DNA of 64,000 bases, from contig CAVSRD010000019.1 in NCBI GenBank assembly GCA_963730315.1, positions 1 to 64,000 on the forward strand, given 5' to 3'. The notes under the pieces were generated by a model, which was not told where the DNA came from, searched no databases, and was given only the letters and a program-made list of their open reading frames with translations. Shown here one piece after another: positions 42,815 to 52,264 of the stretch (positions within the stretch are counted from its first letter, which is position 1; each line of letters begins with the position of its first letter). The stretch comes from VRUE01 sp963730315 (lineage in GTDB: Bacteria > Actinomycetota > Thermoleophilia > Solirubrobacterales > 70-9). The position numbers and the translations under genes were made by a program.

Positions 42815-42934
42815 TCAGAGGAAGAGCCGGCCGAACAGATAGCCGAGCCCGAAGAATATGAGGATCACCCCGGCGACGACCGCGGCGACCAGGGCCATCA
42901 TCGAGAGCAGTTCGGATCCGGCGCTGCGATTCAC
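42815..42934 (-). CDS. 39-residue single-span membrane protein
   Basis: GTG at 42934 to TGA at 42815. The peptide begins MNRSAGSELLSMMALVAAVV and continues through a hydrophobic span to GLGYLFGRLFL. One membrane helix (about 10-35) with conserved-looking Gly residues and basic end. The gap between folC and the zinc-ribbon gene is otherwise empty, codon third positions are mostly G/C, and hydrophobicity is high, so I consider it a real small gene. Function unknown; a small subunit or regulator of a membrane complex is possible. Confidence 0.55.
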   Translation of the reverse strand: MNRSAGSELLSMMALVAAVVAGVILIFFGLGYLFGRLFL

Positions 42935-42962
42935 GCCTAGAGCCTACCCCGGCAGGGGACGG

Positions 42963-44204
42963 TCAGTGCTGCAGAGCGTGGCGGGCCGGCGCCAACGCGT
43001 AGTGCGAGCCGGCGACGACCAGAATGCCGGCGGCGGACCCGGCCAGCTCGCGGCCCCGTCGCACCGCGACCGCCAGGTCCGGCTCGGTCTCGGCCTCCAG
43101 CTCGACCGCTGCGCAGGCCGCCGCCAAGGCGGCGGCCCGATGCGAGGCCGCACCGGGCCTGCCGCGCGCCGCCAGCACGGCGCGCGGAAGTTCGGTGCAG
43201 ACGACCCGGTCGACGGCGGGAGCCAGCGCCTCGATCGTCGCCGCGGCGTCCTTGTCGTCGAGCAGCGCCAGGCAGGCGACGACCGACGTGGCCGCGATCT
43301 CGCTCAGCGCCTCGGCCAAGGCCGCGGCGCCGTCGGGGTTGTGAGCGGCGTCGACGTATGTCGGGGGTTCGGCGGCGACGAGCTCGAGGCGGCCGGGGAT
43401 CTCGATCCGGGCGCCGACCGCGGCGACCCGCTCGGGGTCCAGCTTGCCGAGAAACGCCTCGGCGGCGGCGCAGGCAAGTGCGAAGTTGCGTCGCTGGAAG
43501 CGCCCGGGGGCGCGCAGCCGCACCTCAGGACCGGGGTCCTCGGGCGCGGCGATCAGCCGGGCGCCGCGCTCGCCGGCGGTGCGCTCCGCCAGCGCCCTTA
43601 CAGCCGGGCTGACCCGGCCGACCACCAGCGTGGTCTGGTCGCGCAGCACCGCCAGCTTCTCGGCCGCGATCTCCTCCTCGCTCTCGCCCAGCCACTGCGT
43701 GTGGTCGAGGCCGATCGTGGTGAGCACGGTGACCCGCGAGGGGATCGTGTTGGTCGCGTCGAGCCTGCCCCCCAGCCCGGCCTCGACGACCGCCGCCTCG
43801 ACCCGGGCGGCGGCAAGAGCAACGAACGCCGCGGCTGTGGCCAGCTCGAACTGGGTCACGGCCTCGCCCTCCTCGAGCGTGCGGTTGACCGTCTCGGCAG
43901 CCTCTGCGGCGCGCTCCACCGCGGCGGCGAACTCGGCCGCCCCGACCTCCTCGCCGCGGACCAGCACCCGTTCCGACCAGCGCTCCGCGTGCGGCGATAT
44001 GCAGGCGCCGGCGCTGACGCCGTGCGCCTCGAGCAGCGCCGCGGCCATTCGCGACACCGACGACTTGCCGTTGGTGCCGACCACGTGAATCGAGGCGAAG
44101 CGATGCTGGGGCAGCCCGAGCACGGCGCTCAGCTTGCGCATCCGCTCCAGCCCCAGCTTCCAGCCGATCGGCTCGAGCGAGTCGAGGTAGGCCTCGGAGT
44201 CTAT
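42963..44204 (-). CDS. folC: Folylpolyglutamate synthase / dihydrofolate synthase
   Basis: Adds glutamate to dihydropteroate or folates. About 413 residues. The Mur-ligase-type P-loop is VVGTNGKSSVSRM, followed by ISPHAERWSERV, LGGRLDATN, TIGLDHTQWLG and the C-terminal VDAAHNPDGAAAL. Clear homology begins right after the valS stop (SEAYLDSLEPIGWKLGLERM), but no ATG, GTG or TTG is available there. The only candidates are an ATA at 44204, overlapping the valS stop, or an ATG at 44141 that would lose about 20 conserved residues. The function is firm; the start is unresolved. Confidence 0.9.
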   Translation of the reverse strand: MDSEAYLDSLEPIGWKLGLERMRKLSAVLGLPQHRFASIHVVGTNGKSSVSRMAAALLEAHGVSAGACISPHAERWSERVLVRGEEVGAAEFAAAVERAAEAAETVNRTLEEGEAVTQFELATAAAFVALAAARVEAAVVEAGLGGRLDATNTIPSRVTVLTTIGLDHTQWLGESEEEIAAEKLAVLRDQTTLVVGRVSPAVRALAERTAGERGARLIAAPEDPGPEVRLRAPGRFQRRNFALACAAAEAFLGKLDPERVAAVGARIEIPGRLELVAAEPPTYVDAAHNPDGAAALAEALSEIAATSVVACLALLDDKDAAATIEALAPAVDRVVCTELPRAVLAARGRPGAASHRAAALAAACAAVELEAETEPDLAVAVRRGRELAGSAAGILVVAGSHYALAPARHALQH

Positions 44205-46801
44205 TCGGAGAGCTCCTCGAGCTCGGCGCGGTAGCGCCCGAGCTTCTCGCGCTCCTCCTCGACCAGATCGGCCGGGGCACGGGCGACGAACTTCTCGTTG
44301 GCGAGTTTGCCCTCCGCCCGCGCCACCTCGGAGCGCAGCTCCTCGCGCCGCGCCTCGAGCCGAGCGGCGACCGCCTCGGCGTCGATCTCGGCCGAGGCGA
44401 GGATCTTTACCGGGCCGACCGCGGCGATCGGGTCGCTCCCGTCGCCCATGAACTCGACGCGGGCGAGGCGGCCGACGAACTCCCGCGGCTCGACGCCCTC
44501 GGCGCGGGCGGCGAGCACGGTCGCCGCCGGTGCCTCGACCAGATCGCGCCAGGCGCGCAGGCGGCGGGTCAGCTCGATCCCGGCCCGCACCTCCGCCTCC
44601 GCCTCGGCGTCGAGCAGCGACTCGTCGGGCTTGGGGAAGGGGTGGACAACGAGGTGGCCGCGGCGGGCTGGGTGGTAGGACCAGATCTCCTCGGTGACGA
44701 AGGGCATGATCGGGTGCAGCAGGGCGAGCACCCGCTCTAGCACGCGCAGGAGAATCGCCGAAACGCCTGGCTCTCCCTCGTAGAGCCGCGGCTTGACGAT
44801 CTCCAGGTACCAGTCGCACAGCTCCGACCAGAAGAACGCGTAGGCCTCCTGGGCGGCGTGGGCAAAGTCGTAGGATTCCAGCTTCGCGGTGACCGAGGCG
44901 ATCGTCGCCTCGAGCCGCGAGAGGATCCATCTGTCCTCGACTGGCCCACCCGCAGCCGCGGCAGGGAATTGGCCCTGCCGCGCATTGGTGTGCGATTGAT
45001 TCTGATCGAATTTCACATTCATCAGAATCAATCGCGACGCGTTCCACAGCTTGTTCGCGAGGTCGGCCCCTTGCTGGACCTTGGCGTCGGAGAACCGCAC
45101 GTCCTGGGTCGAGGACATCGCCAGCAGGCCGAAGCGCAGCGCGTCGGCGCCGTGCCTGTCGATCTCGTCCAGCGGGTCGACCCCGGTGCCGAGGCTCTTC
45201 GACATCCGCCGCCCGTCGCGGGCCTGGATCACCGAGTGCACGTAGACGTCGCGGAAGGGGACGTCGCCGGCGAACTCGATCCCGGCCATGATCATCCGGG
45301 CCACCCAGAGGAAGAGGATCTCGCGCGCCGTGGTGAGAAAGCTGGTCGGGTAGAAGGCGCGCAGCTCCGGCGTGTCGTCGGGCCAACCCAGCGTCGCGAA
45401 CGGCCACAGGGCCGAGCTGAACCAGGTGTCGAGCACGTCCTCCTCCTGGCGCAGCTCGCCGCTGCAGGCGCCGCAGCGCTCGGGCGCCGACTCGGCCACG
45501 TAGGTCTCCTCGCAGGCGTCGCAGTACCAGACCGGGATCCGGTGCCCCCACCAGAGCTGGCGCGAGATGCACCAGGGGCGGATCTCCCGCATCCATTCGA
45601 GGTAAACGCGCTTCCACTGCGGTGGGGTTATCCGCACCTCGCCGTGCTCGACCGCCTCGATCGCCGGCTTCGCAAGCTCGTCCATGCGGCAGAACCACTG
45701 CAGCGAGATCAGCGGCTCGATCCGCTCGCCGGAGCGGTGCGAGAAGGGGACCGAGTGCGTGTATGGCTCTTCCCCGCGCAGCTTGCCCTCCTCGCGCAGA
45801 GCAGCGACCACCGCCTCCTGCGCCTCCGCCGCGGCCAAGCCGGCGAACCGCTCGCCCGCCTCCTCGCTCATCCGCCCGTCGGGGCCGATCGCGCCGATCT
45901 CCTCGAGCCCGTGCCGGCGGCCGATCTCGAAGTCGTTGGGATCGTGGCCGGGGGTGATCTTCAGCGCCCCGGTGCCGAACTCCGGGTCGACGTGATCGTC
46001 GGCGATGATCGGCAGCCGCCGCCCGACCAGCGGCAGCACGCAATGCTGCCCGACCAGATCCGCGTAGCGCTCGTCCCCGGGGTTCACCGCCACCGCGGTG
46101 TCGGCGAGCATCGTCTCCGGACGCACGGTCGCCACGGTCAGCGCCCGGTCGGATTCCTCGACCGGGTAGTCGATCGAGTAGAGCGTGTCGGTGAGCTCGC
46201 GGTTCTCCACCTCGAGGTCGGAGATCGCCGAGTGCGAGCCCGGGTCCCAGTTGACCATGTAGTGGTCGCGGTAGACGTAGCCCCTGTCGTACAGCTGCTT
46301 GAAGACGCGGTGGACGGCGCGGACGTAGCCCGCGTCGAGGGTGAAGCGCTCCCGCTCGTAGTCGCAGGATGCGCCGAGCCGCTTGTACTGCTCGACGATC
46401 CGCGAGCCGTACTCCTCTTTCCATGCCCAGACCCGTTCGACGAACGCCTCGCGGCCCAGCTCGCGGCGGCTCGTGCCTTCGGCCCGCAGCTCTTTCTCGA
46501 CCACCGCCTGGGTGGCGATCCCGGCGTGATCGGTGCCGAGCAGCCAGAGCGTGTTGCGCCCGCGCATCCGGTTCATCCGAGCCAGCGCGTCCTGCATCGA
46601 GCCGTTCAGCGCATGGCCCATGTGCAGGGCGCCGGTCACGTTCGGCGGCGGGATCGAGATCGAGAAGTTCTCCGCCGCGGTCCCCTCGGCCGGCGGGTGG
46701 AAGTAGCCGCCCTCGATCCACTCGGCGAAGACGCGCGCCTCGACATCGGCCGCGTCGTAGCGGGTCTTCTGCTTCAGCTCGCCTAGGCGCCGATCGGCCA
46801 T
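44201..46801 (-). CDS. valS: Valyl-tRNA synthetase
   Basis: Charges tRNA-Val, 866 residues. PPPNVTGALHMGHALN is the HIGH motif, TDHAGIATQAVVEKEL and LWWGHRIPVWYC are typical, and DGRRMSKSLGTG is KMSKS. The editing domain contains ATVRPETMLADTAVAVNP. The C-terminal coiled coil (RREELRSEVARAEGKLANEKF) is present. After NASRLILMNV there is an extra stretch of about 20 residues (KFDQNQSHTNARQGQFP onward) encoded by two adjacent DNA palindromes (44957-45035). A TAGACT hexamer is 9 nt upstream of the ATG. Confidence 0.97.
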   Translation of the reverse strand: MADRRLGELKQKTRYDAADVEARVFAEWIEGGYFHPPAEGTAAENFSISIPPPNVTGALHMGHALNGSMQDALARMNRMRGRNTLWLLGTDHAGIATQAVVEKELRAEGTSRRELGREAFVERVWAWKEEYGSRIVEQYKRLGASCDYERERFTLDAGYVRAVHRVFKQLYDRGYVYRDHYMVNWDPGSHSAISDLEVENRELTDTLYSIDYPVEESDRALTVATVRPETMLADTAVAVNPGDERYADLVGQHCVLPLVGRRLPIIADDHVDPEFGTGALKITPGHDPNDFEIGRRHGLEEIGAIGPDGRMSEEAGERFAGLAAAEAQEAVVAALREEGKLRGEEPYTHSVPFSHRSGERIEPLISLQWFCRMDELAKPAIEAVEHGEVRITPPQWKRVYLEWMREIRPWCISRQLWWGHRIPVWYCDACEETYVAESAPERCGACSGELRQEEDVLDTWFSSALWPFATLGWPDDTPELRAFYPTSFLTTAREILFLWVARMIMAGIEFAGDVPFRDVYVHSVIQARDGRRMSKSLGTGVDPLDEIDRHGADALRFGLLAMSSTQDVRFSDAKVQQGADLANKLWNASRLILMNVKFDQNQSHTNARQGQFPAAAAGGPVEDRWILSRLEATIASVTAKLESYDFAHAAQEAYAFFWSELCDWYLEIVKPRLYEGEPGVSAILLRVLERVLALLHPIMPFVTEEIWSYHPARRGHLVVHPFPKPDESLLDAEAEAEVRAGIELTRRLRAWRDLVEAPAATVLAARAEGVEPREFVGRLARVEFMGDGSDPIAAVGPVKILASAEIDAEAVAARLEARREELRSEVARAEGKLANEKFVARAPADLVEEEREKLGRYRAELEELSE
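44957..45035. repeat. Twin palindromes forming an in-frame insertion in valS
   Basis: First: CGCGGCAGGG (44957-44966) with CCCTGCCGCG (44973-44982), loop 6 nt. Second: GCGATTGATTCTGAT (44992-45006) with ATCAGAATCAATCGC (45021-45035), a perfect 15-bp stem with a 14-nt loop. The second is strikingly AT-rich. One of its arms is native coding sequence (RLILMN), suggesting that the other arose by inverted duplication. Confidence 0.88.
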
Positions 46802-46810
46802 CGCTCGCCG

Positions 46811-46816
46811 AGTCTA
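46811..46816 (-). promoter_or_regulatory. Candidate -10 element of valS
   Basis: TAGACT, 9 nt upstream of the valS ATG. The palindromic element at 46831-46882 lies immediately behind it. Confidence 0.5.
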
Positions 46817-46830
46817 GTCCGGCCACCCAT

Positions 46831-46882
46831 CGCCGACGGGCCGAAAACAGACGCTATAGGGGGTGAAATCGTCCCGTCGGCG
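46831..46882. repeat. Palindromic dispersed element, copy in the valS leader
   Basis: Arms CGCCGACGGG and CCCGTCGGCG (10 bp) around a 32-nt centre with GAAAACAG and GTGAAATCG. The 21-bp tract at 46865-46885 is identical to 19967-19987 in comEC. It fills the clpX-valS gap up to the clpX stop codon. Confidence 0.85.
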
Positions 46883-46888
46883 GGGCGT

Positions 46889-48181
<1,293 letters not shown>

Positions 48182-48201
48182 GGGAATCCCTCCTTGCGGG
48201 T

Positions 48202-48217
48202 CGGTAGTCGCCTACCG
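48202..48217. promoter_or_regulatory. Small hairpin in the clpX leader
   Basis: CGGTAG-TCGC-CTACCG, perfect 6-bp stem, 5 nt upstream of the ribosome binding site of clpX. Could influence translation from the CTG start or be a regulator half-site pair. Confidence 0.3.
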
Positions 48218-48235
48218 GCGTCGCGGCCCCAAAGC

Positions 48236-48573
48236 TTAGAGGGGGCGGCAACCCGGCTTTGTCGGTCCGCTCGTCTTACTCCGTCGCCGCCGCCGTCCCT
48301 TCATCCGGGCGGGGCCTTGCGGGCGCCAAGCGACGTCGGCGGGCGGCAAACGATCGATCATGGCGAGGAGCGCCTGACGCTGGGCCCGCGATTCTTGGCG
48401 CAAGTCCGCAGCAGGCGAGGATCTCGTCGGTCTAGCGCTCGGCCTTCTCCCTGTCGCGCTCGGCGCATGGAGGTCGCCTGGTCCGCGACCGTCTGCTCAT
48501 GGCGATCCAGCGCGGCCATTGTTCGCTCGAACGCCTGGGTGTTGCGATCGAACGCGGCGCGGCTGAGCTCCAT
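48236..48573 (-). pseudogene. Decayed small coiled-coil protein gene
   Basis: GGAGG precedes an ATG at 48573. The frame reads MELSRAAFDRNTQAFERTMA, then ALDRHEQTVADQATSM, and breaks. Another frame continues ERDREKAER, hits TAG, then TDEILA; a third continues DLRQESRAQRQALLAMIDRL. Put together this is one amphipathic helical protein of about 100 residues, disrupted by two frameshifts and a stop. I know similar short helical proteins from actinobacteria only as hypotheticals. The break pattern is too extensive for a single sequencing error. It is adjacent to the DHFR-like gene. Confidence 0.5.
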
Positions 48574-48653
48574 CAGCTCCTCCGCGCTCCATGTGGCGCA
48601 CGAGCTTGTGCGAGCAAGGCGGTTCCGCGGCGCCGCTCGTCGGCCTGGCTGGC

Positions 48654-49220
48654 TCATTCTCGCCGGGACCGCTGGTAGCGCATGGAGACGACCCGCGAGC
48701 CGAAGGTCTGGGTCTCGACCAGCTCCAGGTCGAACGTCTCCTCCAGGTCGGGGAGGAACGGCGTGCCGCCGCCGACGATCACCGGGTAGACGAACGGCTG
48801 AAACTCGTCGACCAGGCCGGCCTTAATCAGGGTCGCGGCTAGCCCGGCGCCGCCGACCCCCAAGTCCCCTCCCTCCTCCGCCTTCAGGCGCTCGACCTCC
48901 TCGACGACGCCGTCCCTCACCAGCCGCGTGTTGCCCTCGACCTCCTCGAGCGTCGTCGAGAAGACGACCTTTGGAAGCTCCTGCCAGATGCCCGCGAACT
49001 CGCGCTCGACCTCACCGAGCTCCGGGTTCTGGTCGGCCGTCTCCCAGTAGACCATCGTTTCGTAGAGGTTCCGGCCGAGCAGGTGGCAGCCGAGCTCGCG
49101 GGTGCGCTCGTTGTGGAAACGGTGGAGTTCCTGGCTAGGCACCGACCAGTCGAACCTCCCGTCCGGCCCGGTGATGTAGCCGTCGAGCGAGACGCTCATC
49201 GAGTAGATCAGCTTGCCCAC
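48654..49220 (-). CDS. Dihydrofolate reductase / RibD C-terminal domain family protein
   Basis: 188-residue NADPH-dependent reductase fold. KLIYSMSVSLDGYITGPDG, HLLGRNLYETMVYWE, PKVVFSTTLEEVEGNTRLV, DLGVGGAGLAATLIKAGLVDEF and PVIVGGGTPFLP are characteristic of the YyaP/YwjB-like branch. It is not the classical FolA, which has different active-site residues; the physiological substrate is unknown. The GTG start at 49220 has AAGGA upstream. It lies between clpX and clpP with two other genes, a likely later arrival. Confidence 0.85.
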   Translation of the reverse strand: MGKLIYSMSVSLDGYITGPDGRFDWSVPSQELHRFHNERTRELGCHLLGRNLYETMVYWETADQNPELGEVEREFAGIWQELPKVVFSTTLEEVEGNTRLVRDGVVEEVERLKAEEGGDLGVGGAGLAATLIKAGLVDEFQPFVYPVIVGGGTPFLPDLEETFDLELVETQTFGSRVVSMRYQRSRRE

Positions 49221-49371
49221 AAGTCATGTCCTTTCTTCGGTTTTGGTGCTCCTATGACCGGGAGACGCGTCGAAACTAATCGCATCGCGCTCTACCTTTG
49301 CCCGACGATCGGAAGCCGCGCGGCTACGCGGAGCCGCTGCCCCCCTCGCGCGATGTTCGGACGTCTACGTC

Positions 49372-50019
49372 TTAGAGTCGACGCGCTCGCAAATCGCGGG
49401 AAGCGAAAGCAGCGAGTTCCTGCAGGCCCAGGCAGTACGGAGAAGTAGTGCCTCGGCCGTAGCCGTCCCAGCGGCGAAGCGCCGGCGCCGGGTCGATCGG
49501 GCGGCCGCGCAGGTGGATCTCGAAGTGCAGGTGGCAGCCGACCGTGCGGGCGTTGCCGGTCTCGCCGACGACCCCGACTCGCTCGCCGGCCCAGACCCGC
49601 TCGCCGCGGTGGACGCGGGCCGGCCGGGCCAAGTGGGCGTAGAAGTAAGCCCGGTGCTCGCCCTGGCCGTTGATCGTCAGGTAATTGCCATAGAGGACGG
49701 GGTCGTAGCCGGAGCGCAGCACCCGGGCGGTCGCCGCCGCGACCAGCGGCGTGCGGCAAGCGGCCACGATGTCGAAGCCCTCGTGGGTGCGGCCGCCGCT
49801 GCGCGGCGCGCCGAACTCGCCGATCGCGCCGCGCGTCCAGTGCGGGCCGCGGACCGGGAAGACGTGCGCGAAAAAGGCGGTGCCACCGTCTCTACCCCCG
49901 CTCGCAGACGAGACTACGGGGTGAATCAGGGCAACGGCCGCGAGAAGAAAGCCGATTCGGGCAGGGGTGGAGCGTCTTGTACTGTTTGCGCGCCCCGCTC
50001 CGGGCGCCAGCCGTTTCAC
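49372..50019 (-). CDS. Secreted M23 (LytM-type) peptidase domain protein
   Basis: 215 residues with the GTG start at 50019 after AAGGGG. N-terminal signal peptide (basic stretch then IGFLLAAVALIHPVVSSASG). The LytM domain begins FPVRGPHWTRGAIGEFGAPR, with RTHEGFDIVA (H-x3-D zinc ligands) and GCHLHFEIHLRGRPIDP (HxH). All zinc ligands of an active M23 peptidase are present. The expected role is cleavage of peptidoglycan cross-bridges outside the membrane. It precedes the clpX-side genes and follows clpP by 53 nt. Confidence 0.85.
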   Translation of the reverse strand: MKRLAPGAGRANSTRRSTPARIGFLLAAVALIHPVVSSASGGRDGGTAFFAHVFPVRGPHWTRGAIGEFGAPRSGGRTHEGFDIVAACRTPLVAAATARVLRSGYDPVLYGNYLTINGQGEHRAYFYAHLARPARVHRGERVWAGERVGVVGETGNARTVGCHLHFEIHLRGRPIDPAPALRRWDGYGRGTTSPYCLGLQELAAFASRDLRARRL

Positions 50020-50072
50020 GCCCCTTCGCAAAAAGTTAGGCGGAACCTCTGCCCGGATCGGCGCCCAACCGC

Positions 50073-50657
50073 TCAGTGGTGCTCGATGACCCGGTCGACG
50101 AGGCTGTACTCCTTCGCCTCCTCGGCGCTCATGAAGTAGTCGCGATCGGTGTCTTTGGTGACCTTGTCGAAAGGCTGGCCGGTGTGTTTGGCGAGGATCT
50201 CGTCGAGGCGGCGGCGGACGTCGATGATCTCTTTGGCGTGGATCTCGATGTCGGTCGCCTGGCCTTCGAACCCCGAGGACACCTGGTGGATGAGGATCTT
50301 CGAGTTGGGCAGCGCCATCCGCTTGCCCTCGGCGCCGCCGGCCAGCAGCAGCGCCCCCATGCTCATCGCGATGCCGACGCAGATCGTCTGCACGTCCGGT
50401 TTGATGAACTGCATCGTGTCGTAGATCGCCAGGCCGGCGTAGACGGAGCCGCCGGGCGAGTTGATGTAGAGGCTGATGTCCTTGTCCGGGTCCTCGGACT
50501 CGAGATGCAGCAGCTGGGCGACGATCAGGTTGGCGATGTCCTCGCTGATCGGGGTGCCGAGGAAGACGATCCGCTCCCCCAGCAGGCGCGAGTAGATGTC
50601 GAAGGCGCGCTCGCCGCGCGAGGTCTGCTCGACCACCATCGGTACCAACGGGCTCAT
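50073..50657 (-). CDS. clpP: ATP-dependent Clp protease proteolytic subunit
   Basis: Serine protease partner of ClpX/ClpC. 194 residues. Catalytic triad: Ser99 in VGIAMSMGALLL (usual motif AASMG; here the preceding Ala is Met), His124 in ILIHQVSSGFEGQA, and Asp173 in DRDYFMSAEEAKEYSLVD. SLYINSPGGSVYAGLAIYD is the conserved strand. A TAGAGT hexamer lies 8 nt before the ATG, so it has its own promoter even though tig is immediately upstream on the same strand. Confidence 0.96.
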   Translation of the reverse strand: MSPLVPMVVEQTSRGERAFDIYSRLLGERIVFLGTPISEDIANLIVAQLLHLESEDPDKDISLYINSPGGSVYAGLAIYDTMQFIKPDVQTICVGIAMSMGALLLAGGAEGKRMALPNSKILIHQVSSGFEGQATDIEIHAKEIIDVRRRLDEILAKHTGQPFDKVTKDTDRDYFMSAEEAKEYSLVDRVIEHH

Positions 50658-50665
50658 GCCCCGCC

Positions 50666-50671
50666 ACTCTA
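50666..50671 (-). promoter_or_regulatory. Candidate -10 element of clpP
   Basis: TAGAGT, 8 nt upstream of the clpP ATG, in the 38-nt tig-clpP gap. Confidence 0.45.
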
Positions 50672-50695
50672 TAGAAGGCACCCGGCGGGCCGCCC

Positions 50696-52078
50696 TCAAT
50701 CCGAGCCCGGGGTCCAGAGCGATCCGGCCTCCTCGCGCTCCTTCTCCGGCGTCCACAGCTTCTCCCGCGCCTCGGCCCGCTCCAGCGGTATCGGCTTCGC
50801 CGACTCGGCAACCAGGTCGATCGCCTTGCGGATCCGGATGTCCTCGCGCACCATCGCGTCGCGGCCGCTCTCGCGCAGCCGCTTCAGCAGCTTCTCGGGA
50901 CTGGTTCGCTCGTGCTCGGCGGTGTGCGCTAGCGCCTCGAGCATCTCCTCCTCGGAGACCTCGATCCCCTCCCCCTCGGCGATCGCGGCCAGCACCGCCT
51001 CGCGCTTCAGCTCCGCCTCGGCGTCGGGCTTGGAGTCCTCGACTATCTGCTCGCGGGTCTGCCCCTGCATCTGCAGGTAGGAGTCGGGGCTCATGCCCCG
51101 CGCCGCGAGCTGTCGCTCCACCCGCTCCCAGCGCTCCGCCGCGCGGGAGCTGACCAGGTCCTCCGGCAGCTCGACCGTCGCCTGCGCCGCGGCGGCATCG
51201 ACCGCGGCAACGCGGAAGTCCTGCTCGATCCGCTCTCCGACCACCTCCGCGAGCCGCTTGCCGATGTCGGCGCGCAGCTCCTCCAGGGTGTCGAACTCCG
51301 AGGCCTCGGAGGCGAAATCGTCGTCGAGATCGGGCAACAGCTTCTCCCGCACCTCTTTGACCTCGACCTTGAAGACCGCGTCCTTGCCGGCCAGCTCCTC
51401 GGCACGGTAGTCCCCGGGGAAGCTGACCTCGACCTCGCGCGCCTCGCCGGCGCTCGCCCCGGCGAGCTGCTCCTCGAAGCCCTCGACCAGCTGGCCGCCC
51501 CCCAGCTCAAGCAGGTAGTCGGTCGCCGTACCGCCCTCGAACGCCTTGCCGTCAACCAGGCCCTCGAAGTCGACCAGTAGCGCGTCGCCCTCGGCAGCCG
51601 CCCGCTCCACCGGCTCCAGCCTGGCGAAGCCCTCGCGAATCCGCTCGACCTCGCGGTCGACGAGCTCCCCCGGCGGCTCTGGCTCGGCCCGCCCTACCTC
51701 GAGGCCCGTGTACGCGCCGAGCTTCGCCTTCGGCCGGACGCCGATCTGGAACTTGAAGGCGAGCGGCTCGCCCTCCCCCTCGGGGCTGGAGACCACCTCG
51801 ACGCTGGGATCGCCGACCGGGGCGATGCCGGAAGCGAGCAGGGCCCGTTCGTACCACTCCGGCAGCGCCTCGCGGATCGCCTCCTCCAGCACCGCGGCAT
51901 ACCCGACCCGCTGGATGACCAGCGAGGGCGGTGCCTTTCCCTTGCGGAAGCCGGACATCCGCATCTCGCGCGCCAGCCCGCGGGCCGCGCGGCTGACGGC
52001 GCGCTCCACGTCGGCGGCCGGGACCTCGACCTCGACCTCGACGCGCGACCCGGGAAGCTCTTTGACGTTAGGCTCCAT
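50696..52078 (-). CDS. tig: Trigger factor
   Basis: Ribosome-bound chaperone and peptidyl-prolyl isomerase, 460 residues from ATG 52078. The N-terminal ribosome-binding signature is SGFRKGKAPPSLV. The FKBP-like PPIase domain spans about 160-250 (EGDALLVDFEGLVDGKAFEGG, PGDYRAEELAGKDAVFKVEV), and the helical C-terminal domain follows. The order tig-clpP-clpX is conserved in bacteria; here two genes and a remnant separate clpP from clpX. TAGGGT lies 10 nt upstream. Confidence 0.96.
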   Translation of the reverse strand: MEPNVKELPGSRVEVEVEVPAADVERAVSRAARGLAREMRMSGFRKGKAPPSLVIQRVGYAAVLEEAIREALPEWYERALLASGIAPVGDPSVEVVSSPEGEGEPLAFKFQIGVRPKAKLGAYTGLEVGRAEPEPPGELVDREVERIREGFARLEPVERAAAEGDALLVDFEGLVDGKAFEGGTATDYLLELGGGQLVEGFEEQLAGASAGEAREVEVSFPGDYRAEELAGKDAVFKVEVKEVREKLLPDLDDDFASEASEFDTLEELRADIGKRLAEVVGERIEQDFRVAAVDAAAAQATVELPEDLVSSRAAERWERVERQLAARGMSPDSYLQMQGQTREQIVEDSKPDAEAELKREAVLAAIAEGEGIEVSEEEMLEALAHTAEHERTSPEKLLKRLRESGRDAMVREDIRIRKAIDLVAESAKPIPLERAEAREKLWTPEKEREEAGSLWTPGSD

Positions 52079-52088
52079 GGAGCGCAGG

Positions 52089-52094
52089 ACCCTA
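52089..52094 (-). promoter_or_regulatory. Candidate -10 element of tig
   Basis: TAGGGT, 10 nt before the tig ATG. The rest of the 186-nt gap to the spermidine synthase-like gene shows no other recognisable signal or gene. Confidence 0.45.
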
Positions 52095-52264
52095 TCGCGC
52101 ACTCCGTCGCCGCCCGACACCAGCGGGCTTCGGCTCACTCCGCTCGCGATGAATCAGATCGTGACGCTCGCTTCGTGAGCCTCGTATTGCGGAATGCCAC
52201 CGCGAAGTCGATCGCGAAGGCAAGGCCGCGCCCCAGCGGCCCGGTGACCAGCCATGCCCTTGCT

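Noticed and set aside
42963..46826. A single open frame of 1287 codons over folC and valS
   Set aside because: Only its last third is FolC; the rest is an off-frame reading of valS.
48358..48657. 99-codon frame starting at an ATGA overlap with the DHFR-like gene
   Set aside because: Its N- and C-terminal parts are Arg-rich noise; only the middle is protein-like, best read as part of a decayed gene.
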